A stretch of 40,224 nucleotides of DNA, from the NCBI GenBank assembly GCA_019648995.1, contig BLXT01002328.1:519103-559326 (forward strand). Reading direction: 5' to 3'. The first letter of the stretch is position 1. Each line of letters starts with the position of its first letter. The stretch comes from Plakobranchus ocellatus. Its lineage: Eukaryota > Mollusca > Gastropoda > Plakobranchidae. This document shows, one piece after another, positions 1 to 9,299 of this stretch. The position numbers and the translations under genes are program-made. The notes beneath the pieces were generated by a model. It did no database searches and had not been told where the DNA came from. It worked only from the letters and a program-made list of their open reading frames with translations.

Positions 1-64
1 TATGAATATATACACACATATATTATTTATATGTAATTTTCGTACTCTCTCTCAACCTCTGCAG

Positions 65-159
65 GTGTATGATGTTACGATGAGTCACTGCGGTGAAGAG
101 CTAAAGGAATGTGTGGAGAAATACCCAGGCCTGGAGCTTCCTTACCCTGGATGGATCAA
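65..159 (+). CDS. Exon n-2 of the left-edge gene
   Basis: 95 nt, read from phase 0, encoding VYDVTMSHCGEELKECV and then the conserved-looking LELPYPGWIK. A pyrimidine-rich tract and cag precede it, and GTGAGT follows. The last two bases (AA) make Lys with the first base of the exon at 1088. Confidence 0.7.
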
Positions 160-2030
160 GTGAGTTTATCGCAATTGGTCTTCTTTACGAAAATCATATG
201 AATTGGGAATGCGCAACTTTCAAACCAATTAAATATCGAATTATATTTTGTTTGTGCACCATATAGAGACTCAACTCTATCGCTCGTTGATGTTTTACAA
301 AATTCATATCCCCTAGTCACACTCATGATGTACTGGAGAACGATGGCTCATTAAATAAAACAATAAATAATTTTACCCGCTCAATAATTGTATTTCTCTG
401 GAGAATTCAAAGGTGAGTTAGCGCCTTGAACATAAATGTTAAAGCCTCCAATGTAAAAGTACAGATATAATGAAAATGGCAGCATTTAGCGTTATGTAGG
501 AAATTTTTTGGAGGCGAACCAATGGATCTCGAAATGCAAGTGCAATCAAAGAGGTGAACACTAGAAGATCGTCGCATTGAATGATAACCAAAAGGCCGAC
601 CTTATTTTCCCGAATAGACCAGACTTTCAGATGAAACCACGTTGTTATGTGCCAAAAGCTCACAAGCTGAGGCGAAGTCAACCCGTTGTCTCAGTTCCTA
701 CAATTATTCCTCGTGTAGCCAATGCGCAATCGGCTCAGCAGGGTTTCCTCCCTTCTATTGTTCGTGTGACCTGCATGACTTTCGGTCATTCATGTGAAGT
801 GCGAAGTGAATGAAAACGAATATAAAAATCCAACAAAGCAACAGGCACTGATTACCACAGATTTAGTATACTGAGAGAAAATAGTGAAAAAAAAAAAAGT
901 CAAATTAATTTATTTTGATACACAAACCCACAGAGAAAAGAACATCGATTTAAAAGATGTAATGTAGTATATTGACAGGGCATGCACCAAATCCTTCAGG
1001 CAGGCGTATCATTTTGAAATCTTTCTGCCTACGAAAAATAGTGACGGTGCTGCACTATCTTTCTATTGTTCTGTCTTTCTGCTGCAGGAACGAGGATGTG
1101 GCTATCGCCACAGAAGGTACCCCGGAAGAATATATGGAACTGGTGAAGATCATGTACCGGACTATGATTTACTACGGCTATAAAGATGAGTCTTTTGTAG
1201 AAACCGTCGAAAAAAGGTTAAGAATTTGACTTTTCTGATAATGCGTTTACATATTTATATCATGCGTGAGAAAGTAACATCTTCTCGACTAGTTTTGTAA
1301 GTTAGAGTATGAAAGGGTGCTTCTGTGATCTGAACCTTCAGGCCCCCTCTTGTCTTGTCAGAAAGGGTTGGGACGCCAGTCTTGAGATCCAAGTGGAAAT
1401 GGATTCATTAAGAACTGCAGTCTGAGAAAAACTTAATGGCTCTGACCATATGACACTAAACACGCAAAAAAAAAGAGAAAAGAAAAATCAAACAGGAAGA
1501 AAATTTGTCCTCAAAGTCTCGCTCATTTATGCCGTCACAATAACAGTCAACGCGGTCAGCGCAGTCATTGTTTTCGCTTTCGTATTAATATTCGACGTCG
1601 TTTTAGTCGGCGTAGTTGTGTGTGTGTGTGTGTATGTGTTGTTTTTCTTTTGTGTCTGCGTGTGTGTCTGTGAGTGTGTGTGCGTAGAAATGGAAGCAAT
1701 AACAGCAATATAAGTAGAAGCGGCAATTAAAGGTAGTGGTTGTTCGTCATTATATTTAACTTTAGCATTAGAAGTGGCAATGAGTTTTACATGGACATAT
1801 TACTTAAATTATTGCTTTTTTTATTCATACGTTTCTGGTAGGGCTTAGGTTGTTTTAATTTTTCCTGCCACCATGTTTACATTTTTTAAAAATTCATTTT
1901 AATTCTTTTTAGGATGGCTGTGGTTCGTGAAACCCTCAAGAGAAATACAGGATCGGACGCGCAAAATTGTCAACTCTTTTTTCCCACAGTCATATATCTC
2001 GCCCATAAACCTCTTGCAAACAAAAATTGA
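65..2030 (+). CDS. 3' end of an unrecognised spliced gene (three terminal coding exons)
   Basis: Three exons, 65-159, 1088-1216 and 1913-2030, join in frame and give about 113 C-terminal residues ending in TGA at 2028-2030. Splice sites are good: acceptor ctgcag before 65, donor GTGAGT at 160, acceptor ctgcag before 1088, donor GTTAAG at 1217, acceptor ttctttttag before 1913. The split codons (AA|G = Lys, AG|G = Arg) are consistent at both junctions, which strongly supports real exons. The peptide contains PYPGWIKNEDVAI, YMELVKIMYRTMIYYGY and, near the end, LFFPTVIYLAHKP. That final hydrophobic strand followed by a basic tail is the kind of ending seen in class I SAM-dependent methyltransferases, but no SAM-binding motif lies inside the window, so this is a weak inference. 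The gene start and most of the protein lie to the left of the window. I do not recognise the family with confidence. Confidence 0.72.
480..840 (-). mobile_element. Degenerate non-LTR retrotransposon 3' fragment (RNase H/tail region)
   Basis: On the minus strand, just upstream of position 681, the translation contains NNRREETLLSRLRIGYTR. This closely resembles the (R)EE.LLSRLRIGHT segment found near the C-terminus of many animal Jockey-like LINE ORF2 proteins. The downstream frame is broken by a stop and likely frameshifts, so it is dead. It lies within the intron between the exons ending at 159 and starting at 1088. The open frames covering 439-813 on both strands are explained by this relic. 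Clade not assigned. Confidence 0.5.
1088..1216 (+). CDS. Exon n-1 of the left-edge gene
   Basis: 129 nt. It encodes NEDVAIATEGTPEEYMEL through ESFVETVEKR, a mixed charged and aromatic stretch with Met/Tyr-rich helices. The acceptor is the ctgcag at 1082-1087 and the donor GTTAAG at 1217. The open frame continues upstream into the intron, but the reading phase from the previous exon and the acceptor fix the start at 1088. Confidence 0.75.
1612..1685 (+). repeat. (GT)n microsatellite, imperfect
   Basis: An alternating TG tract interrupted by TA, TTT and CTG, within the intron between 1216 and 1913. It creates a spurious valine/cysteine-rich open frame. Confidence 0.9.
1913..2030 (+). CDS. Terminal coding exon of the left-edge gene, with stop
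   Basis: 118 nt after ttctttttag. The first G completes an Arg codon. Then follow 38 codons (MAVVRETLKRNTGSDA to HKPLANKN) and the stop at 2028-2030. It is too short to stand out as an ORF but is fixed by splice phase from the previous exon. A candidate poly(A) signal AATAAA lies at 2314-2319. Confidence 0.72.
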
Positions 2031-2313
2031 AGGATTGGAAATTATGTGATAAAGGAACTCTTTTCTTGAATAATTAGGGGAAAGAAGGAAAGATTTACCT
2101 GCTTAAAATTATGTGCTCATAATTTTTGTGTAAAATATAAATATAGGTATTGAATCAAGAAGAACGCTGTCACAAAGCTCTGTCTTTCAAAGATCTTAGA
2201 CGATAAGCATTTTAACTAGCTTAAAAAAAGTAGGAACCTAAATTTTAGAACGTCATATAGCTAAACAAAAATACCAAAGGGACTGATGCTAAGAAGACGT
2301 CAATGACAAACTA

Positions 2314-2319
2314 AATAAA
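2314..2319 (+). terminator. Candidate polyadenylation signal AATAAA
   Basis: A canonical AATAAA hexamer about 285 bp downstream of the stop codon at 2028-2030. Hexamers of this kind are frequent in AT-rich DNA, so only its position supports it. Confidence 0.3.
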
Positions 2320-2419
2320 TGTTGATTGAAAACTGAACAGAATTCCAATGTTTGGAAAGCTTACTGTTTACTCCAATTACTTTATCTTTACAGTATGATA
2401 AGCCCTTGGTCTTACATAG

Positions 2420-2931
2420 TCTACAACTGACGACTTCAGTCCGCTGCAATTTACAACAGACCGCTAAAGTCCTCAACAGATTACAAAAGTCAGCAACAGA
2501 TTACAGCAGTGTGCATCAGACTGCAACAGAATATTGCAGACTGCTGCAGACCGCAACAGGTCACTGCAGACTACAAATACCACCACAGACTGCAACAGAA
2601 CGCCATAGACTACAACTGTCCACAACAGACTGCAACGTAACAATGCGGACGGCAACAGTCCACAACAGACTGCAACAGAACGTTACAGACTGATACAGAT
2701 CGCAACCGTTACATACAGCAACAGTCTTTTGCAGACTACAACAGACCGCTATAGACTGCAACAGACCACTACAGACGGCAGCAGACTGCAACACAGACTG
2801 CAGCAGACTGTAACACAGACCGCAGCAGACTGTAACACAGACCGCAGCAGACTGCAACACAGACTGCAGTAGACTGCAACAGACCGGAGCAGATTACAAC
2901 AAATCACAGCACACTACAACATACCGCTAGA
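2420..2931 (+). repeat. Degenerate minisatellite built on a CAACAGACTG-like 10-bp unit
   Basis: About 510 bp of tandem variants of CAACAGACTG / GCAGCAGACTG. Between roughly 2777 and 2870 there is a higher-order unit of about 22 bp (GCAGCAGACTGYAACACAGA and a Y) repeated about four times. The array ends at the start of a SINE copy. Open frames on both strands through this region are repeat artefacts. Confidence 0.9.
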
Positions 2932-2945
2932 AATTCTGTTAAGTT

Positions 2946-3070
2946 TAGATAGCGAATCCGCCATGAGATCTGCGTGACCCCTCTGTCGCGGGCTCAAGCA
3001 CCACCAGAGGCACCATGGCCTGGCGAGTGGTCTGAAAGCCTGAGGTCACCTTGTCGTGGACTGGTTATAC
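2946..3070 (+). mobile_element. tRNA-derived SINE, copy A
   Basis: This segment aligns along its whole length with 26,871-26,994. Shared blocks are GCGAATC(T/C)GCC, GAGATCTGC, GGCCTG, CTGAAAGCCT and TTGT(C/T)GTGGA(C/T)TG. The GCTCAAGCACC stretch corresponds to AGTTTGAGTCC in the other copy, a pol III B-box-like motif. This copy lacks the 5' tRNA-like end seen in copy B, where the minisatellite abuts instead. An A-rich run follows at 3077. Confidence 0.65.
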
Positions 3071-3076
3071 GGAAAG

Positions 3077-4136
3077 AAAAAAAAAATCTCTGATTAAAAA
3101 ATCGAACCTATTCCGAACTTTTGCTGATATGTAAGGCCAAGGGCTAATTTGTAATGGTAGTTTAAAAAAATTTAATATATTGATTTGAATTATTCTTCTT
3201 GGAATAATTTTTTCTACTCAATTTTATTTTTTAAATTCCGTTTTTTTCACTTCAGTTTTGACTTTTAAAATAAACAGAAATATCTGTAATTGGTAATTTG
3301 AGTACTTCCTGATTTCTTAAAAGCGTTTTTTAAATGTGAAATACTAATTTTAAGTTAAGCTTAACAGGCGCGCCGCTAGTTCAGTAAATCGCAATGTCTC
3401 GAAATCGCAATGCAGCCATGCAGTTCAAACCCATGGATCCAAGAGGCAATCAAAAAAGATTTCGTGATAATAGTCCAAAAATCACTTTACGATAAAGCAT
3501 GTGATGCTTTCATATGTAATAGCTGGAAAGTAGGCTTTCATAATTATAATGTTACGATCAACAAAACCCTCAAAGTCACAGAAAAAAAGAATGGCTGAAC
3601 CAAGAAATTCTAATTGTAGCGCAAAAAACTTGAAGGAAGAGAGTGGCAAATCAAGAGAAGAGGGAGGAATAAATGGTTGGATGAAAAAGATGCCAGAAAG
3701 CGGAAAAAGTGGATAAAATCTAAGAGCCAAGAAATGTAAAAATAATGTATTTGAATGTAGAACGCAAAAACATGCAACCTGAAATTAAATGGTGAAAAGA
3801 AAGGAAGGTTGCACAAAAACTGAATGCGTGTATGCATGAAATTAAAAGAAAAAGGTTTACTTTATTTGTCAAATAACAGGTCAGATCGATCTAAGGAAAA
3901 CTAGTGACTTTTGGATGGAAAAGTTAATGCAATAATAAGAAAATTAAACAGAACAGCAGCAAGATGAGATAATTTTTTATCAGTTAAGGGAAATGCAACG
4001 CTATAAGGTTAAAGTTGATGTTGAATTAACATTAAAACCTTTTACATTCATTAAAAAGAAGATGGGCAAAACAAAATACAGAGCGTCAGCGAGATAGACA
4101 GACGGATAAAACAAATCTAGATCGTTAAAGCATAGT

Positions 4137-4137
<1 letters not shown>
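3077..4137. other. Gene-free AT-rich stretch
   Basis: No recognisable coding similarity. The + strand around 3,400-3,950 is purine-rich with scattered lysine-rich short frames (for example near 3,610-3,760) that could be remnants of an unidentified element, but stops are frequent and no family motif was recognised. Confidence 0.4.

Positions 4138-4139
<2 letters not shown>

Positions 4140-4178
<39 letters not shown>
4140..4178 (+). repeat. (GA)n microsatellite
   Basis: An uninterrupted AG dinucleotide run of about 19 units, followed by a purine-rich shoulder. Confidence 0.97.
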
Positions 4179-4183
<5 letters not shown>

Positions 4184-4963
4184 AAAGAGGGCTATTAATG
4201 GCTGAGAGAAAGAAAATTCAAGACAAAGGCTAGGAAGACATTCTGGTAATTTTCGCATCAGTATCCTATAACTTCTTAATTAAAGTGGACATCCCTGTCC
4301 ATGGCGCCTTTGTACTGTCTTTTTCCAGAAGGACAAGTTTTAGATTGAAGTGATGAAAAACTGGGTCATCTTTTCACCGCCATGCTACATGTAAACCGAG
4401 CAGCTAACACCAAAAAATATACCTTTGAACACGTGGCAAATCATAATATGAAGGTAATAAACAGCAATGGTTTTCAAATAAAACAGCGCAGGTTCCACCT
4501 TAAAAATCAAAGATAAATGCAAAATGGAGCTCGGTTATCTTTTATCTATCTCGTATTTCCAAGCTATATGTTAACCCAAATCATTTGACCAATTCGTCTG
4601 GTTTCTTTTTTATGTAATATAAATGAAACAAACCAGCTATGCTCAGCCAATATAATATATTGTCACTAAATTGGTTTATTTTATGGAGCTGATTCCATAG
4701 TATTGCATTTTTAGAGACGCATTTTTTTTTCTAAACGCAGCTTGACCCTTACAATCTAGTCGATCATTGGTCGATTTACAACTTTTTGTCATTGACTGAT
4801 ATACTACTCTCTGTCTTTAACCACTTATAAAAGAACGCAATATTGGCAGTATTTGAATTAATTTTTTAAAAATGTGCTTTTACAGTGAACATTTACTTCT
4901 TTTCAAAACTATTTAATTTACCTGAAATTGTATTATCGTAGTAGATAATAACGTTAGCTGCAT

Positions 4964-5080
4964 CTAAAAAAAAAAATAAATGAATAAATAAAAAAAAATA
5001 AATAAACAAAAATACAAATAAAAAATTAAAAAAAAAAAAATAAAAAAAAAAATAAAAATAATAATAATAATAATAATAAT
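4964..5080 (+). repeat. A-rich / (ATAA)n-(TAA)n low-complexity tract
   Basis: Alternating A-runs and AAATAAATA units ending in about seven TAA units. On the minus strand this gives the Tyr/Phe-only frame near 4,893-5,090, which is not a gene. Confidence 0.95.
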
Positions 5081-5226
5081 GACCTGTCAAAAGGGCATTT
5101 TTACAATAATATTGCGAACTTATGTCGGCTGTATTTTTACATCAAGCGACAAATTCGAACGAGTTGAAGGACAATTGACATTCTTGCACTCTCTAAGAAG
5201 ATATTAAATGCATTTCTTTACTGTGA

Positions 5227-5553
5227 ATATTTACTTTTTCAAATAATAAAAAAGTTTTCGTTCGTGTAATTGATTGTTCTTTATGCTCAAGCTTAGTCCA
5301 CGTGACATGAGTTTAAAACTAGATTTAGCTAAAGAATAAAAAAGCAACGATTGGCTGATAGATTGATTAATTGACTTATAGTTCCAAAGCATTCGCTAAT
5401 TTAGTTTGTTTATGTCTGCTGCCACTTAGACAACTTTAACCCAGGAATCAAAGAGGAATGCTCTGAACAATTATTACTCTTGCCTTACAGAAATATGAAA
5501 GAAATAATAATTACACGAACGAAAACTTTTTTATTATTTGAAAAAGTAAATAT
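5227..5553. mobile_element. MITE-like element with perfect 45-bp terminal inverted repeats
   Basis: Bases 5227-5271 and 5509-5553 are exact reverse complements, and the 327-bp unit contains no coding potential. The outer ends begin ATATTTACTTTTTC. Perfect arms in a neutral region suggest recent insertion or conservation by amplification. No clear target-site duplication was identified, so the superfamily is unknown. A partly similar sequence at about 4,873-4,902 may be the end of a related copy. Confidence 0.7.
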
Positions 5554-5643
5554 AAAGTCACTTTCGATATATTATCTAATTGTTAGCTCCTTAATGTGTG
5601 TTCGAATATTCGTTCGAAGTTGGACTTTATGATTTTAATATTC

Positions 5644-5712
<69 letters not shown>

Positions 5713-5719
5713 CCATCAT
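5644..5719 (+). repeat. (CAT)n trinucleotide microsatellite
   Basis: About 24 CAT/ATC units with one CAC interruption near the right end. Confidence 0.97.
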
Positions 5720-8269
5720 TAGCGTCACCTTTAGCATTGCCATGTTAGAATTAGCACATACTGCTTTTGAATATCTAACAGTCTATGACTGGGGAAAGAT
5801 AAGTATCCTTAACCGGGAATAAGTTAAAATCTGGGATTACTTATTAGGACTGACTTCGGTGTCCATATGGTCAATCGAGGTCATATAACACTTTTTGATC
5901 TTTGCATTGATAAAAAATGATATTTGAAAAAAGATAAAAAAAATTCATGCTTTGAGTTTTCTAAAACCCAGTACGTCTCCGTATTCATACCTTTCAACTA
6001 GAGTCAGATTAGGATTCGAGAGAATTAGTTCCTAATTGGGATTGCAATAAGGTGGAGCTCTATAGTATTATATTTAATCAATATTTTTGTTAATCAGTAA
6101 GAAGTGTTATAGTTTTTTTCATGCCTCAATTTTAAAATCATTTTTTTTTATTATGAAAATGAGTAGAATTGGGGAACAAACAGGAGCCTCGTGCTGATTT
6201 AAAAACATAGGTATGGTCTGCAGCTCAAAGAAAAAGCTGAATAAAACAGTGTATAAATCTACTCACCTTGACCGCTGATCTTTAGCATCATTCGGCTTCT
6301 TTCGCTAATTAAACACATAGAGAGATGAAATAGCTCGAAAGCTTATAGCAATCTGGTTTATTTGTAGAAGCAACTCAACACTATTGCTAGTACTGTGAAG
6401 GTTACCGCTTCTTTCATGATGAGTTCTTTCGGGGTTAGATTTAGCAATATTATTTTTAAACTTTTGTTTGTTTGTTTGTTGTTGTTGTTTGTTGTTTTTT
6501 TTTTTTTATATTCATACAACATCTTAACACAACATATACAAGTCCACAGTTACTGTCCAAACCTGTTGCATCACACGACAAGCCTGACAACCCCCAATTA
6601 ACTAACATAGTAAAATTAACCGGTGCCCAATATTATTGCAGTATTCATTTCATGACCGCTTCTTAGCCTTTGTTAGTCTTCGGCCTAGTTTTGTAGATTT
6701 AAGCTCTAGGCCTGAATTACATTATAATTATCTCGATTAGATCTAAAAGGCACATGTACAAAGCTTTCAATTGTTAGATAGCTTTTAACGATTCTTTCGA
6801 AAAAGATGTACTTTTAGGTCTACGCTTGTGCCAACAAAACAATTTCTACCTCAGAAATATTCTTTCGTCGCAAGAATAGATTCGAAGGGTATTTAAAATG
6901 TATTTCATTAAAGGAAATTGAAATTAATTGTAAATATGACCACCAAAGTGTCTAGAAACTCTTGTTTTAAAATAAGATTATTATGAGCATTAAAGTTTCA
7001 GTGATGACCAACGCAACAGCTTCGATTTAGAAACACCACTTATAGGCTAGTGAAAAGGCCACACACACACACACATATTAAAAAATAACTGGAAAAGAAA
7101 TGGAGAAAAAAAGAAAAACAAACAACTATATTTTTTTATTATTTAAATGTTAATGTTTTTGTTTATATTATACATTACCTATTTAGCAGGTTGCAGTTTA
7201 TAGAGTTTGTTTTTTACTTTATTTCAATCAGGATTAGCTGAGGCCTAAATGCGAATCAGTAGTAGCATTTTAGACAAATTAAGGTGATATTTTGTTAAAA
7301 TAATTCACACATGGTTACGATTGAAACACAAAGAAGAAATTCGTGTACAGTTTTAGCAGCTTCTTTATTAAGTTCTTCTCACATCAATAGCATGAAGAGC
7401 TGAGGCAAAACAAGCCCTATGGAATGTGAAAATCATATTTAAAAAAAAAGATTAAATAAATTATACAGCACATTAGAGATGTAATTAACATCTTTAAGAT
7501 TAATGCATTAGTTTTTAAGTCTCGAACAAAGATCTTTGACATTGGAATCCAATTTTTCGTCCCTTTGTTGCATAAGATCGACACATAGATCTGCATAATT
7601 ATTCACATTTACTACAAAAGAAAAAATACATTCAGTTGATGATTTAAAAAAAAAATTTTTTTTTTATCTTTGACACTGCATGAACGATTAGCCCTAAATG
7701 TTTGAACTCAAAAATTCAATAGTCTCCAATAATGTTTGTGTTTGTTTCACTTTATCATGCAGGAAGAATTAGACGAAAAAACTTATTTTAGAATCATCTG
7801 AACCGTAGTGCATGCAAATAGACAGAAACGATATCGTACCCCCTTGCTCCCTTCCTTCTTCCTGTCTCTTCCAACCCTTCCACGCCATCTCTTATCAAGG
7901 GTAGCAATGTTACTATTCATTACTATGGATTCAAGATCAAAGACTCCGTGTTTTCTGAAGTGTATCTGGTTACTTTGTTGAATCCGATGTCTTAATTCTT
8001 GCCAATAGACAGACAGCTCACAAGGACCCTGTTTCTACTGCCATGCTGATCATATAAATCTATGTTTTATGCGGGACAACCTCCCATCTCTTCATCGTAT
8101 CATATCTTTAACAAAGTTGCATTTTTCACATGTCCACTTATATTTTTCTAATTTTCACACATGTATTTGCCTGCTTTCATCTCTTAATAAGACGCAGTAT
8201 AGAAACAAAAGAAGAAATTCCTTGAAAAACATCAGGTTAAACTAACACAATCAAGATTTACATCCGAAC
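5720..8269. other. Gene-free stretch
   Basis: AT-rich DNA with homopolymer runs (T-run near 6,496, A/T block near 7,648-7,665) and a short CA run near 7,060-7,075. I see no exon with supporting splice sites or protein similarity. Confidence 0.5.
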
Positions 8270-8279
8270 AAAAAAAAAT

Positions 8280-8506
8280 ATGTCCTGGCGATGACTATAA
8301 TTGAAGGCTATTAAATCAAACTCGGCATCCTCTTTCCATTTGAGAACTACATCACACACCGGTGTTGAACACACCATCAACAAACACACTGAATCCTTCC
8401 TTGGTCGCCAGTACTCCAATTTCAATGTCTTGACCAGGTGCAAACGGAAAAGGACCCTCAGGAAGATCTCCAAAATGTTGTTTCCACCCTTCAATGCATT
8501 CTCTTC
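8280..8506 (-). pseudogene. Galectin-like carbohydrate-recognition-domain exon fragment
   Basis: The minus-strand frame from 8506 reads GWKQHFGDLPEG, then PFPFAPGQDIEIGVLATKEG, then FSVFVDGVFNTG. This matches the galectin fold pattern: a Trp-containing strand, then PF.F..G....I.I and F.V.V(N/D)G. The candidate acceptor is atatgcag just before 8506. A frame stop occurs at 8352-8354. About 50 bp further, a GT...AG segment (8308-8359) separates it from FNYSHRQD, which resembles the galectin H-R motif region. Either this is a real exon pair with a tiny intron or, more likely, a decayed fragment. I found no neighbouring galectin exons or remaining CRD strands. Known galectins bind beta-galactosides. 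Confidence 0.5.
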
Positions 8507-8593
8507 CTGCATATTTGTTTGTTTTTTTTTTCCGCAAGTTACAATAATATCGGTTCCCACAGAATTCTTGGCCACACAGCCCTTTTTAAAGTG

Positions 8594-9035
8594 CCTGCAG
8601 ATATTTTTGGCACGTTACTCTTATCTCAGTGCCTGTAGATTTGTAGGCACCTTACCCTCATCTGAGTGACTGCAGACTTCAACGCAAGTTACCCTACACT
8701 CGGTGCTTGCAGATTTCTAGGCACGTTATCCTAAAACTCAATCACTGCAAATTCCTAGGCACGTTGCCCTAAACTCAGTGTCTGCAAACTGGTACCCACC
8801 TTACCCTACACTTAGTGCTTGCAGAGTTCTGGGCACGTTACCCTAAACTCGTTGCTTGCAGTTTTCTGGGTACGCCAGCCTAAAACTCAGTGCCTGCAAA
8901 TTTCTAACCACGTTACCCTTCACTCGGTGCTTGTAAATTTCTTGGCACATTGTCCTAAAACCCAGTGACTGCAGACCTTTACGCATGTCACACTACACTC
9001 AATGCTTGCAGATTTGTGGGCCTTTATCCAAATCT
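8594..9035 (+). repeat. Tandem array of about twelve 37-38-bp units
   Basis: Unit starts occur at about 8594, 8632, 8669, 8706, 8744, 8781, 8818, 8855, 8893, 8930, 8968 and 9005. The rough unit begins CTTGCAGATTTCTAGGCACG and continues TTACCCTAAACTCAGTG. Units are diverged, with the CTGCA core and the RYTYGGTG-like end best preserved. A stray related unit appears near 9,246-9,295. No protein or RNA role is apparent. Confidence 0.92.
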
Positions 9036-9215
9036 CTGAGCCTAGTTTGGGCCAAGACAATTTTTCATTGATTCCTTGGTCCAACCAGAACTAAATGGGT
9101 ATTTAGGACCCTTAAGATCCGACGAGAGAAAAGCGGCGAGGAAAGCAATGGCAAACTGCCTCTAAATGCCGTATGCCAAGAACCTACCCCTGACTTGTGA
9201 AGCAAGCACTCACTT
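9036..9215 (+). repeat. Dispersed-repeat-like, GC-shifted segment
   Basis: This stretch (containing CCTTGGTCCAACCAGAAC, AAGCGGCGAGGAAAGCAATG and CCTACCCCTGACTTGTGAAG) is markedly less AT-rich than its flanks and directly follows the 37-bp array. It looks like part of an interspersed repeat or SINE tail, but no second copy exists in the window and no pol III boxes were convincingly seen. Confidence 0.3.
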
Positions 9216-9299
9216 TACTTTTTAATTTAAATTATTTGAATTTCAGAGCCTGCTGGTTTTTGGCATGTTAATTAAATCAGTATCTGCAGCTTTTTATTT

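Noticed and set aside
1450..1713. Hydrophobic + strand frame of 87 codons
   Set aside because: Its C-terminal half is the translated GT microsatellite, and it lies within the intron between exons ending at 1216 and starting at 1913.
2352..2860. Open frames on both strands rich in LQTAT or CSLLQS repeats
   Set aside because: They are translations of the CAACAGACTG minisatellite with no other support.
4893..5090. Minus-strand Tyr/Phe-rich frame
   Set aside because: It is the translated A/ATAA low-complexity tract.
8594..9035. CRISPR-like array (regular short repeats)
   Set aside because: Units are directly contiguous with no unique spacers, and the genome is eukaryotic. It is a tandem repeat.
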